Assembly (NCBI RefSeq): GCF_032884065.1
Contig: NC_088881.1
Location: 14,699,762 to 14,763,761, forward strand
Direction of reading: 5' to 3'
Source of the DNA: Artemia franciscana
Lineage: Eukaryota; Arthropoda; Branchiopoda; Anostraca; Artemiidae
Length of the DNA stretch: 64,000 nucleotides
In this document: one piece after another, positions 23,855 to 37,352 of the stretch
Numbering within the stretch: position 1 is the first letter of the stretch
Layout: each line of letters opens with the position of its first letter
Program-made: the position numbers and the translations under genes
The notes under the pieces: model-generated
What the model was told of the DNA's origin: nothing
The model's input: only the letters and a program-made list of their open reading frames with translations
Database searches by the model: none

Positions 23855-24066
23855 ATCTTGTGTCGCCATCAACGTCACAGCTGAAAAATATAAACGGAAT
23901 TCCCGCCTCTACAGGAGAAACTACTGACGAGTTCGCGACTTTAGCAAAATCAAGAGCCACCATCGAAAGCCCAAAGCGAGAAGCAACCAGTGCTTACAAG
24001 GACAATTTGGAGCCGGACCATTTGAATGTATCTCTGGGAGCTGCAGCCCAGCTTCGAGATCAGCCT
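23855..24066 (+). CDS. TOM1: TOM1-family adaptor, tail exon with a DEF-type motif
   Basis: Joins the preceding exon in phase (G plus AT gives aspartate) after a TTGTTTCAG acceptor, and ends CAGCCT|GTAAGC in phase 0. It reads LVSPSTSQLKNINGIPAS, then GETTDEFATLAKSR and so on to LNVSLGAAAQLRDQP. The DEFATLAKSR segment aligns with the DEFDMFALTR segment of the TOM1 tail. The rest is low-complexity and presumably unstructured. The exon encodes no recognised domain. Confidence 0.88.
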
Positions 24067-25273
24067 GTAAGCTTCTTTTTTTTTGCGGTAATCTCCATTT
24101 GAAAAGTTTAGCTCGATATTTCTTATAAAGACCTTGTAATATCTCTGTATTTAAGTATATACTAGTGCCAAGGCTGACCGGACGACATGCATAAGAAAGA
24201 GAAAGATCGTAGTGTCTATGCTTTTGTGAGGATCAAATAAAAATTTTTTTGACTAAGTTGGATTGCAACCTACCCCGACCCCCAAAAAATGTCCATGAAA
24301 GTTTCAGCTCGATGCCGAGCCGTTTTACGGAACAGCGTAGACTTACCAAAATTGTAACTCGAAAAACTCGTTCACGACGAAAAAAAAACCCTTTCTCCCC
24401 TTTGCTTGAATTGTTCAACCATATGCGCACGTAGTCTTAATATCGACTTTTTCTTCACAAACATAACCTTTATTCAAAAAGGACTATATTCTCAACTTTT
24501 TACTTTATAATGACGTAAAAAGTCCCAATACTTGGCTTGAATCTGTGATCCCAACATTTGGAAGTCTTATGTTTCCACTGAGGTAGCCAGGCTTGTAAAT
24601 TTGTTTTACTTCTTTGATGTCTGTTGTATATAACTAAACGGGTTTCCTATATACAAATTTTTCTAGAACTTGAAAAGGCTTGGCATAAAAATCACCTTCA
24701 TTTTTGTTTTTTTTTACGCTTTCTCAATCTAATTAAGTATTCGATACATCTGCATCTATAGTAGCTTGTAATTTTTTTGCTGTTTTGAGTTTTAATAGCT
24801 CTACTTGTATATACAAACAATAATTTTTTGTTTAATTAATGTTCGTCTTTTATAAGCTTGCAAAATAAATTGACTAAAGTGTTGACTTTCCAGCGAGGTT
24901 TCGAAATGCCATTGCACTGTAGTTAAAGATAAGAAGCTCTTTATTAAGGTCTTTAATAAATCTTGTGCACGATCGTAAATAGTTTATTAGAAGGTACTGC
25001 CTTTCCATCTCTATTTGAAATGTATCCGTTTATGCTCCATATATACTTATGGCAGGGAAGCTGCTGTATCAATTGTGAATAACCACGGATATCACAACAT
25101 AATGCAGCAGTTTCACAACCTTGTGCCTCTGTGTGATTGCCATATTCGGCTTTGTTTTGCAGAACAACAAGCATAGTTTATCATGCGTGAGTTCCTTTCG
25201 TGGATTTTTTTTTCTTGGTTCACTGTCTTAATTAAAAGTTTTATCATATTTTCATTTCATTTCAACTGGGCAG
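24067..25273 (+). other. TOM1 intron
   Basis: About 1.2 kb. A stretch at 24250-24420 has an open frame on each strand but no recognisable protein; it looks like a diverged repeat. Nothing else seen. Confidence 0.5.
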
Positions 25274-25435
25274 GACCTAGTAAATGAACAGTGTTTAAAA
25301 CAGGCGAATAAAAAAATAACTCGGCCAAAGGCTATAGTAGAGTATATCATTGTACTTGAACAGCAGGCTACACAAATTAGAGGTCACAGCCAAGATGATG
25401 ATGTTTGTGCTGAGGACATTCTCCTTTTAAATGCG
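25274..25435 (+). CDS. Probable lineage-specific exon of the TOM1-family gene
   Basis: 54 codons, phase 0 at both ends, between TGGGCAG and AATGCG|GTAAGC. It reads DLVNEQCLKQANKKITRPKA, then IVEYIIVLEQQATQIRGHSQ and DDDVCAEDILLLNA. The exon has good splice sites and joins the exons on both sides in frame, which chance rarely gives. I find no counterpart in the vertebrate TOM1 tail, which makes this a possible arthropod addition or a cassette exon. The central part could form a helix; the end is acidic with a leucine cluster. Confidence 0.5.
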
Positions 25436-27830
25436 GTAAGCTCCCGCGAACTGACCTATTATGTGAACGACGTCGACGATAGGCTGAAGGGACATTTGAA
25501 AACAGTAGACATTAAAGCTCTGTATATAAGTAAAATAATCCAGAACAATTTGATTGAATGCCGTAAAAAGAAATTCCTGCATTAATTTTGGAGGGAATGT
25601 AAGCTCTTCTCTACAGTAGCTGTTTCATCTGTAATGAAACGCGGAATGAGTTCCTTTACACATTGCTTAGCTTATCTCATTGCCATATATTTTAGAACTG
25701 AAGACAAGGATTTTATCGGATTTATAGACAACCATCACTATTCGAAAATTATACCAAGAGCACAGAATTTTGTAAAATCTGTAAAATGTATAGGACCAAT
25801 TGTTGACGTAAAAGTGATGTCTGTAACTTACACGCCTGTCAAAGAAACAGGGTCCAAGTCTACTCTGCTGTACATGAGTTGGCGCTGATGGCTGTGCAGT
25901 GATGACTTTGATTAAATGTAGAAGAGAATCTGAGATCAAATAAAAGCAGTAAATGCCTTATGATCCTGCTTTGAGTCTCTCTCTCTCTTTCACTCTACTT
26001 ACTCAAGTACAAATTACAGAGTTTATGTATAATAGGAATGTCTCCTGCGTATTTTTCTGTTACATCGTCTCTCGGTAGAGAGTTTCAGAAGACGATTTTG
26101 GATCTTGATGTGGCACACAGATGTTGCTGATCTAATCTTCTTAGTGCTCTAAAGAAACAAACTGGAAAGTGCGACAAGAACTTTGTTCTGACGCTCGAAA
26201 AGTAAGCAAGCTTGCCGACCAGATCATGTTAGTGGTTGATGTTCTAAGGATTTCCCCATGACAGGTACACAAATGATACATCCTACTCTTCACCTTAAGA
26301 ATATTACTGACGCGCTTCTCTTATACCATGATTGATTCAATTATCAATAACCTGAAAAGTATACTCTTAGAGGATAGGCTAAAATATTTTCTGCTAACAC
26401 TTCTTCTATCTCAAAACGGCGTGAGTGGCTCGGACGAGTCGTTATAGCCTTGAACGTAATTAGACTTTATATGATTAGACTTTGATTAAAGTTATTAATT
26501 AATTAACGACAGTTTATTACAGGTATTTGCAATGAGTATGATCAGTTTGATTATCTATACCATGTATAAAAAGAACTCTCAGAATAGCACAGATACGGGC
26601 GTGGAGGAGTAGGCTGCTTTGAGTCAAGAGGGGAGGATGTTTGTTTCCTTGTTCGCTTGAATAAAATGGCATAAAGTGAGAGGTAGCCTATGTATCCCCG
26701 TGTTAACTTGCTCCTTTCTATCCTCATCGTGCTCCCAGTGATTCCGCCCTCCTGGTGAATAATGCGCTCCCCTATCCCCCTCTCTAAACCAAAGAACTGG
26801 ATCCGTGCTAGTTGATTAATTATAGGAGTAAATAAACTGAAAAAATGCATATTTATTTAGGCTAGTTCTATATCTATTAAAGTACCAAGGACATCAAAAT
26901 GAAAAATGTTTGCCCCTTATCTCCATCTAAGGTCTATTCATACCTGAAAACCAGTAATTTCTGCTATTTTTCTTTTGGTTGTTACTCTAATTTTTCGTTG
27001 CATAAAATTTCTCCTTTGTTGCATAAAATGAAACAAACGGAATCTTTTCTTGTTTATAATCAAGCCCAGCCAAACGGTTGTAACTTCCAATTTATCAGCA
27101 TGTGATCCTCGGGCAATGCAAAAAGCAATAGAGTTGCACAACCATTTTGTCCAAAAGGACTACTGAAAAAATAGGCTAATGAGAATATGTAAAAACTAAA
27201 TAATTAAAGTAATATTGTTTGAATCAGAAGAAAATAAAGGTTGTTTTGATATAGGAATAATCAATAAACAGATAAATAAAATAGAATGTGATAGCGTGAT
27301 CTGTCTTTCTAAAAAGATTATTTTTTTGGTAAATCCCTTAACTAATAATTTGAAGTGTTTAAACTTGAATAATTTTAATAATATCCATATCAATGCACAG
27401 CTTATATTTATGGTAATGTTTCTCTTTTGCTATAGCAATCCGAGAAGGTATGGTTTCTAGAGCACTATGATGCATGTTTTTTCGATCTTTTTCTGCTGAT
27501 CTTCACCCAAGTTCCTTATTTTTAAAATTGGTGACTGTCAAGCATAAAATTTCTTCTTTAAAATTTGAGTTCCTGTTTTTTTTCTAATTTTCAAGGTGTA
27601 TATGGTTGTGTAAGTTTCCACCTAATCAATTTAGAAAATCAGATTTCCTTTTCTGTGTCCTTGGTACTCTAACAGCTTTTCATAGATGCTAAAAACCTCA
27701 CATTCTTGAGTCGAATCCAGAATCCCTTAAACATTCTTAAAAAAGGTACTAGATGTGCCCATTGAAGTTGTGCACATGTGCTCATTCACAACGTTTATAC
27801 CACTCAACTCTAAATCTATTTATCTTTTAG
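25436..27830 (+). other. TOM1 intron
   Basis: About 2.4 kb, AT-rich with a (TC)n run near 25975-25990. Several short open frames on both strands lack splice signals, codon pattern or known motifs. No supported feature. Confidence 0.5.
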
Positions 27831-27848
27831 GAGCGAATTCGGCTGCTG
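27831..27848 (+). CDS. Candidate 18-base microexon
   Basis: A strong acceptor (TTTATCTTTTAG) is followed by six codons, ERIRLL, and a consensus donor GTAAGT. Phase is 0 on both sides, so it fits between 25435 and 37302. Such small exons are hard to prove without transcripts. Confidence 0.35.

Positions 27849-28769
<921 letters not shown>

Positions 28770-28843
<74 letters not shown>
28770..28843. repeat. (TA)n microsatellite
   Basis: About 37 TA units. Confidence 0.97.
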
Positions 28844-28847
<4 letters not shown>

Positions 28848-29218
28848 TTTTCTACATGGTCCTTAAGGACGACCCTGGAATGGGTCTTACAATTTACTAT
28901 GAATTCTATAAAATTATTTTTGAGAATCAGTTGAAAACCAATGTTAAATCTTGGGAACTCATAAAAAAGATTGAGAACGCGTTTGTGCCGTAATAATATC
29001 AGATTTTGCGGTTCAGAAGCTACTCTGAAGGATTGGTTTTGGAGTGTGAACACTTTTTGGATGATTTTCATCTTTTTTGCACAAAAAGGAAAAACTTCGG
29101 TGAGATCAGTGTTACTCATAATTTTTGGGCCTCCAAATCCATGCTTTTTACTGAGTATTTTCTTATAAATTAGTTGTGGTTCTTTTTAGTAGTCGCTTTC
29201 GTCTGTTTTAATGATCAT

Positions 29219-29672
29219 CAAACAGTTCGTGGTAACGAACTGTAGTAAGGAGCGACCCGGCTCAATAGCAATCGAAACTCTAAAAAATGGAACTCTAAAC
29301 TCTAATCAAAAGAATCGCATTTTAATGCTGATTTTAAATATATAAGTTTCATCAAGATTAGTCTTACCTATAAAAAGTTACGAGCCTGAGAAAATTTGCC
29401 TCATTTTAGAAAATAGGGGGAAACACCCCCTAAAAGTCATACGATCTTAACGACAATCACACCATCAGATTCAGCGTATCAGAGAACTGTATAGTAGAAG
29501 TTTTAAGCCCCTATCTGCAAAAATGTGGAATTTCGCATTTTTTGCCAGAAGACAAATCACGGATGCGTGTTTATTTGTTTGTTTTTTTTTGTTTTTTTTT
29601 CCGAGGGGTGATCATATCGACTCAGGGGTCCTAGAATGTCGCGAAAGGGCTCATTCTAACGGAAACTAGACC
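29219..29672 (-). repeat. Composite repeat R1, copy c, outer part
   Basis: This is the reverse complement of 570-1140. It starts with the palindrome CAGTTCGTGGTAACGAACTG at 29222-29241 and runs to the ACGGAAACTA point, where another element interrupts it. The alignment resumes at 31084. Confidence 0.85.
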
Positions 29673-31083
29673 TACGTTGCCTGGGCAATGTGAAGTGTTG
29701 CGGCAACCTTTGTCCGGCTTTGCCGATTAAAGTGTTGCGAGAGCAACACTTTGGTTTTGTTTCTTCGCTATTGGTTAAATGCTGAAGTTGTCAAAACTAT
29801 CAAAGCTTTCAAAACGGCATATTCAAAGAAGAAAACAATCAGTAATCACATGATCAAATTCTTCAGCGTTGAAAAAACAACAGCAAAAGAATATCGGAAA
29901 AAGGGACTAAATTGAGTTTGCAGCTAGCAAAAGTTCCAAACCCCTTGTCGCTGAAGTCATTGTAGCCTAATGCCGATTATTACTTACAACTCCTCTACAT
30001 GTCTTACAATCGGGAACCAAGTTGTTCTTACCATCAATTACACCAGAAACAGATAATAGGTACAACAATCAGCAAAAGTTGCAAACCCCTCATTGCCAAA
30101 GATGATTATAAGCTAATAATCGACTGTTGCTTGGAAGTCCCCTACATATCTCACAATTGGTATCGGCCTATTTTTGGTTCAAGTGTGTACCTTACCACTG
30201 AAGTTGTCAACCCCTTGAAACTTTCAAACTGGTGTATGTCATGAAGGAATTTTTGTAACAAAAAATGGATGACATATACTTTGATCAGCTCATCAAGGTC
30301 TATCGATTGTCATTGAAAAAAAAATTCTATCTGTCTTAGTTCAAAAGTTGACTTTTTTGCCGGAGGCCAACTTTCTAACACCACCACTTAGAAAGGAGCA
30401 AAGGATAAGCTCTAATTTCTTTAGCAATGAGAGAACTTTTAAAGTTTAAGAGGTATATCTGATACCATTTCTCTATTGCAATCCCAAGTAGAAAAAAAAG
30501 AATGGTAAAGTCAGCTGAAATCACGAACAGAAATGGCTAGAAACAATAGATGGCAGCATTTTCGGACCCGTGGGAAAATCGCACTTTTTTGTTTCTGTAA
30601 ATTTATCTATTTATCACTCAAAGAAGACATATTGGCTGTGGGGCCGGGGAACTACCGCATATATTTAACACTTATAGATTTTAGTCCATCTTCAATTTGA
30701 AACTGGTGCCTGCCTGCTTGCCTGCTAGAACGGAGCTTTCCACTCGAAAGCAGAAACATGGTTTGATGAAACGAAAGCTTGGCTGCACAACTTCAGATAC
30801 TCCTCTCTGACATAGGCTATATAACTCCACTTCACTTCGCACACCATAGGCTCTGGCTCGAGGACAAGCAAAAACCATCCTTTTTGGCCCCAGGCAAGAG
30901 TTCTACGGAGCTTTCCAAAATGTAATGTCATATTCATCAATCCGGCCTGAGGTCCACACTTTCCGTAAAAACCGCACAGGTTAGACCCTTACCAGTTTCC
31001 AGGAATAAGCTGAGATCGGCGGCATAGAAAAAAAAAAAAAAAAAAAAACCGGGACAAAACCAAAGTGCTGCTCTCGCAACACA
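29673..31083. mobile_element. DNA element inserted in R1, terminal inverted repeats of about 28 bp
   Basis: The left repeat at 29731-29758 reads GTGTTGCGAGAGCAACACTT then TGGTTTTG. Its inverse, CAAAACC AAAGTGCTGCTCTCGCAACAC, is at about 31055-31083. Each repeat also contains or nearly contains a small GTGTTGC-GAGA-GCAACAC hairpin. About 60 further GTTGC-rich bases lie left of the left repeat. The 1.3-kb interior has no long open frame, only short ones. It splits R1 copy c precisely, so it is a younger insertion. An A-run is at 31028-31047. Family not recognised. Confidence 0.65.
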
Positions 31084-31480
31084 ATTAAAAGTTCTAGTGC
31101 CCTTTTTAAGTGACCAAATAAATTGGAGGGCACCTAGGCCCCCTCCCACGCTCATTTTTCCCCAAGGTCACCGGATCAAAATTCTGAGATAGCCATTTTA
31201 TTCATCATTGTCGAAAAACCTAATAACAATGTCTTTGGGGACGACTTACTCCTCCACAGTCCCCGTGGGAGGGGATGCAAGTTACGAACTTTGACCTGTG
31301 TTTAAATATAGTAATGGTTACTGGGAAGTGTACAGACGTTTTCAGGGGGATTTTTGGTTTGGGGAGAGTTGAGGGGAGGGGTTACGTGGGAGGATCTTTC
31401 CATGGAGGAACTTCTCATGGGGGAAGAGACTTTCAATTGAGGGGGCGCAGGATTTTCTAGCATTATTAAAAAAAAAACAA
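31084..31480 (-). repeat. Composite repeat R1, copy c, inner part and spacer
   Basis: Continues R1 after the insertion, with AATTAAAAGTTCTAGTGCCC and the GGAGGGCACCTAGGCCCCCT block. It then passes into a G-rich spacer (31300-31450) before the R2 module at 31500. Confidence 0.8.
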
Positions 31481-31499
31481 TGAAAAAATAAATATGAAA

Positions 31500-31760
31500 A
31501 GTTTTTTCTACTGAAAGTGAGGAGCAGCATTAAAACTGAAAACGAACAGACATTATAACGGATATGGGGAGTTTACCTCCTTGTATTACCTTCTCTCTTT
31601 ACGCTAAAGTATTTTTAGTAATTACAACTACTTATTCTACGGTGTTTGTGATTCAGGGGTCATTCTTAAGGAATTGGGGCAAAATTTAAGCTTTAGTGTA
31701 AAGAGCGAGGTATCGACGAGGGGTGAGCCCCCTCATATACGCAATAAAACATACGAATAC
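31500..31760 (-). repeat. Composite repeat, R2 module, diverged copy c
   Basis: CTACTGAAAGTGAGGAGCAG, AAAACGAACAGACATTATAA, CTCTTTACGCTAAAG and a returning TAGTGTAAAGAGCGAGGT mark a worn inverted-repeat module of the same type as 32008-32300. Confidence 0.7.
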
Positions 31761-32007
31761 AGAAGTTCGCTACGTAAGTTAATTCGTAAGTTACGTATAT
31801 TTTTTACTTATGAAAACGTTCGTAAAAAATTTAAAATTATAGTTGCCTTTTTAAGTAATCAAAACATTGGTGGGCAACTAGGCCTCCCCTGTCGCTCTTT
31901 TTTTCTCAAAGTCTTCCGATTAAAACTATGAAAAAGCCATTTAGTCAAAAAAATTAATATTCAAATTTTGTTTACATCAAAACATGCATTAATTCAAAAA
32001 CGTCCAG

Positions 32008-32300
32008 AAATTAAAAAAAAACAAGTTTTTTAAATGAAAGTAAGGATCGACATTAAAACTTAAAACGAACAGAAATTACTCCGTATATGAAAGGGGCTTT
32101 TCCTCCTCAACGCCCCGCTCTTTACGCTAAAGTTTTTTTTTACTGTTTAAAAAGTAGAGTTAAGAGAAAGAGTCAAACTTTAGCGTAAAGAGCGGGGCGT
32201 TGAGAAGGAAAAGCCCCTTTCATATACGGAGTAATTTCTGTTCGTTTTAAGTTTTAATGTCGATCCTTACTTTCATTTAAAAAAACTTGTTTTTTTTTGT
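32008..32300. mobile_element. Well-preserved inverted-repeat module R2 (MITE-like foldback)
   Basis: Two arms of about 115 bases, 32020-32133 and 32183-32297, are nearly perfect inverted repeats around a core of about 50 bases. The left arm contains GAAAGTAAGGATCGACATTA, AACGAACAGAAATTACTCC and GCCCCGCTCTTTACGCTAAA; the right arm gives the complement in reverse. No coding capacity. Low divergence between arms suggests a recent origin or arm-to-arm correction. Confidence 0.85.
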
Positions 32301-32654
32301 TTAATTATCAAAAAGTGGTTCAGTGGGTATGAGATTTTATCAACAAAAGTGATGAAGAACCTGAATTTGAACAACCCCAGAAACAAAGAAATGTAGCACA
32401 CACAAAGATTCTGAGGGCTATTTTCTGTTTCAGTGTTGCGTATCGTTTGGGATGGAATTTCCCGAAATTAACCTGGAAATCTTGAATAAATTTTAATCAG
32501 AACAATAAAAACGATTGTCATTGATGCCAAATATTGAAATTCATACCCATAATTCTTTTTCAGTGAGAAAAGAAGTAAACTTACTTCTAAATAATTTAAA
32601 AATGGTGTATTTAATAATATTTAATATTTAAAATAATATTTTTAAATATTATAA

Positions 32655-33110
32655 AAATGTAATTACAACGATAGATGGAAGAAAAAAAATTGGTATTTAA
32701 GTCCAAAGGCATTTACTGAAAGAAGTAAATTTCCTTCTATATAGTATAAAAACCGCGTTGTAGAATGCAAAATACTATTAAAATGTAATTACAACGATAG
32801 ATAGAAGAAAAAAAATTGGTATTTAAGTTCAAAGGCATTTACTGGAAGAAGTAATCTTCATTTAATATAATAAAAAAATGGTTTTATAGAATGTAAAATA
32901 TGATTAAAATGTAATTACAATTACAACGATAGACAGAAAAAAAGTAATTAGTATTTAAGTCCAAAGGCATTTACTGAAAGAAGTAAACTTCTTTGTATAT
33001 AATATAAAATGGCGTTATAGAATGCAAAATATTATCAAAATGTAGTTACAGCGATAAACAGAAAAAAAGTAATTGGTATTTAAGTCCAAAGGCATTTACT
33101 GGAATTTTAC
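32655..33110 (+). repeat. Tandem repeat, about 125-bp period, four units
   Basis: Units start at about 32659, 32784, 32911 and 33042 with GTAATTACAACGATAGA (GTAGTTACAGCGATA in the last), followed by TTGGTATTTAAGTCCAAAGG, CATTTACTGAAAGAAGTAAA and a TATAAAA-rich segment. The third unit has an extra six bases (ATTACA repeated). The last unit is cut short. A partial unit may precede at 32566. Confidence 0.85.
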
Positions 33111-33469
33111 GGTAGAGAGGGGGGGGGCTGAAAACATTTTCAACGGGAGTGGAAGATTTAAAAAAATTTAGTCCGTAAAAGTTTTATATATTTTACTAAT
33201 TCTACAAAATTTTGTATCAAGGTAATTTGTTGTCTCTCGGCTCCATAAACTCCAGGGAAAATCCCTATAGAGAAACATCAATGCCAAAAAGTAAGTGCGT
33301 ACTATCATACACTAAAATATCCCACATACTTAAGCACATAAGGAAACATTCAAAAGTTCAATACATTGTTTTTTTACCAGTCCTAAAACAAAGCCACCAA
33401 TTGATAAATTTTTTTAATCTTATTTTTTTCGTGGACTTTATCAAATGGATCTTTGAGCAATCCATCACG

Positions 33470-34480
33470 CTACTACTACTACTAGCAACTCACTACAGTA
33501 CAAAGCCGCCTGAGGCCAATGCATCTACACCGCTCCTTCTCGGTCCCAACCTATTTAAAGCCTCTCTGTTTGCATTCTCCTACTCGATTCCCAAACTGGG
33601 GACGTCCTAGTTTTCATTTGGCCTAGATGTCTGACCAGGAAGGACTATCTTTAGCAATCTGTTATACTTCATCCGCAAAACGTGTCCTTGCCATCTCAAT
33701 CTTTCTCTTACTGTTGCCCCAGAAAGCGGGATCGAATCACTCTTTTTTTCGAGCTTACTGTTTGAGATATGGTCATTCAGTCGGGTACCCAAAACAATCC
33801 GTAGGCAATCTCTCTGGAAACCATCCCCTGTCTGTCGGAGGGCCCGCGCTTTAGAACCATGCTTAACCACTGTCATCACTGTAGCTTCCTAACACCCTGG
33901 GCCTTGGCTATTCTGCTTTTTAACACCTCCGCTGCGCCCCACCGTCTTTAATACTAATATTACCTAGGTAAGTGAAGCTGTCCACTTGATCGATCTTTTC
34001 GTCACTCAACATCACCTTTTCACCTTCACTTATTCCAGTCTTATTGGCGTAGTCTCCTTAAAATTATTTTTCAAACCTATTCTTGCACCTGGAACTGCCA
34101 AAACCTCTAAAACTTCATTCATTTTATTAACATTTTCATCTAGGACGCTTAAATCCTCGGCATAATATAAGTCTAGGATAATTTTACTTTCCATTTTATT
34201 CTCTCATTGCCTTTTTTTGCGCGCCTTAGGACAAAGTCCATAAAAATGATCCATACAGATGAGTATAGGACGCAACCCTGCTTAACTCTTGATTTAATAC
34301 GAAACCAGCTAGTAACCTCATTTCCTACCTTAGCCGCAACAGCATTGCTCTCGTACATAGCGCTAATCATTTTAATGTATTTATCTGTTATATTATGCAA
34401 GGATAGGTCCCTCGCTAAATCTTTTCTATCAGCCGAATCAAATGGTTGATCATAATCTATAAAACTGAGGACTTACGGGG
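33470..34480 (-). pseudogene. LINE remnant with reverse transcriptase motifs, - strand
   Basis: Read on the - strand from 34480 it gives a palm motif A-like FIDYDQPFDSADR (about 34475-34437), then an open piece (34400-34173) with SRVKQGCVLYS. A motif C-like LDLYYAEDLSVLD follows (about 34181-34143). The C-terminal segment CLRIVLGTRLNDHISNSKL and RLRWQGHVLRM is in the open piece 33879-33607. The 3' end is at a CTACTACTACTAC run, 33470-33485. Frames are broken. It is the longest of three copies (also 2335-2700 and 49245-49630). The VRQGC...WLGHVLRM order suits the RTE/CR1-like endonuclease LINEs; the exact clade is not settled. Confidence 0.82.
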
Positions 34481-35461
34481 TTTGGTGACGAAGGCACTTC
34501 TCAATTGTTAATTTAAGAATGACCAAGCAACGGCACATAATATTTTTAAACATTGAATTATAAACCTTTCTCACTTAAATTTGGAGCCAATATTTTTTAC
34601 AAGTCTAATGCGTGACGCCTCAGTTTGAAGCTTAAATATTTGATTTCCATTAATCGCTAGGTTATATTGTGTGATCATGGGAGGGTTTGTTGATGTTTAA
34701 TTCCTCCCTACTCCCCTTTTTTCTGAATTATCAAGATTATTCTGATTCTCAAAATGATTTCCCATTGTTTTATGTAATCTGCCCTTTTTCTGCTTTTTTT
34801 TTAATTTTATCCTTAGTTTTAGATGAGGTAGAATCTCGATTCCAGTAGGTTTTTTTTCATAAATGTATATTCTAATGATTTAAATCTTTATTTATATTCT
34901 TGGGTTGGTATCAGATAACAGTATTGATACCCCTGATTAAAACTTCTATCTTCATGAAAGGTCGTATCTCGCCTCTTTGTTCAATGACGTGAAAACAGTG
35001 GCAATGATCCCTGTGTGCATTCACCACCCCTTGTCGCATTAATTGTGGGTATATTTATCTCATAGGAGAAAGAGTGTGCGTCCTGCTCAAAGAGTGCCTA
35101 AACTATTTGTAGGGGACGTAGTAAGGACGTAGTAGGGACTATTTTATCACCTAAACTATTATATACTATTTGTAAACTAGTGCCTAAACTATTCGGCAAT
35201 ATGCCGAAGCAAAGCTCTATTATTTGCTCCATACTACTACTTTTACAGTGCTTCTTATTTTAAATCTACGAACAATAAACGTTTAAAAGAAGAACTTAAA
35301 CATCTGACTCATGCTCTTGTAAAATTGGGAAGATATTTCCACGTGGTTTTTGAGCTCAAGGTTTCACTCTATATTCTGCTTATGATTATATGATTGGGTT
35401 ACGATATTCTGCTTATTACACATCTAAGGACGTATGTCTAGCACACAGTCAGACAAATTCA

Positions 35462-37068
<1,607 letters not shown>

Positions 37069-37301
37069 AACAAGTCAGCTATAAATGGGCTGGCATTCCC
37101 CCCCCCCCCATGGGAAGTCCCACTATTTGCTTGTACAAATCACCACCAAATCTTATATAAGTATTGTATAAAACAAATTCTAATAACTCAAAAATCATAT
37201 CCAAGCTGTAACATCTCAAGTTAACTGTGGTATTAAAACAATTCGTTCGAATTCTCAATTAAGTGTACTGTTGTATCTATAAAAATTTAAATCCTTCACA
37301 G

Positions 37302-37352
37302 ATTCCCTCCGATGAAGATGCTAAGGAGATTGAGACGTGGCTTGGTAAAGAG
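37302..37352 (+). CDS. TOM1: TOM1-family adaptor, EIExWL exon
   Basis: 17 codons, phase 0 to 0, between CCTTCACAG and AAAGAG|GTATTA. It reads IPSDEDAKEIETWLGKE. This corresponds to the (M)EDIEQWL segment near the TOM1 C-terminus. Retroelement duplication 36888-37254 sits just upstream of its acceptor, within the polypyrimidine/branch region distance. Confidence 0.85.

Noticed and set aside
24233..24434. Arginine-rich frames on both strands
   Set aside because: Probably a diverged repeat; no protein similarity could be recognised.
25634..25939. 84- and 90-codon frames on opposite strands
   Set aside because: Overlapping antisense frames with no motif and no splice signals inside a TOM1 intron.
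30678..31155. Frames of 65-72 codons on the - strand inside the nested element as a transposase remnant
   Set aside because: No DDE or zinc-finger pattern seen and the frames overlap an A-run; not enough to call a coding remnant.
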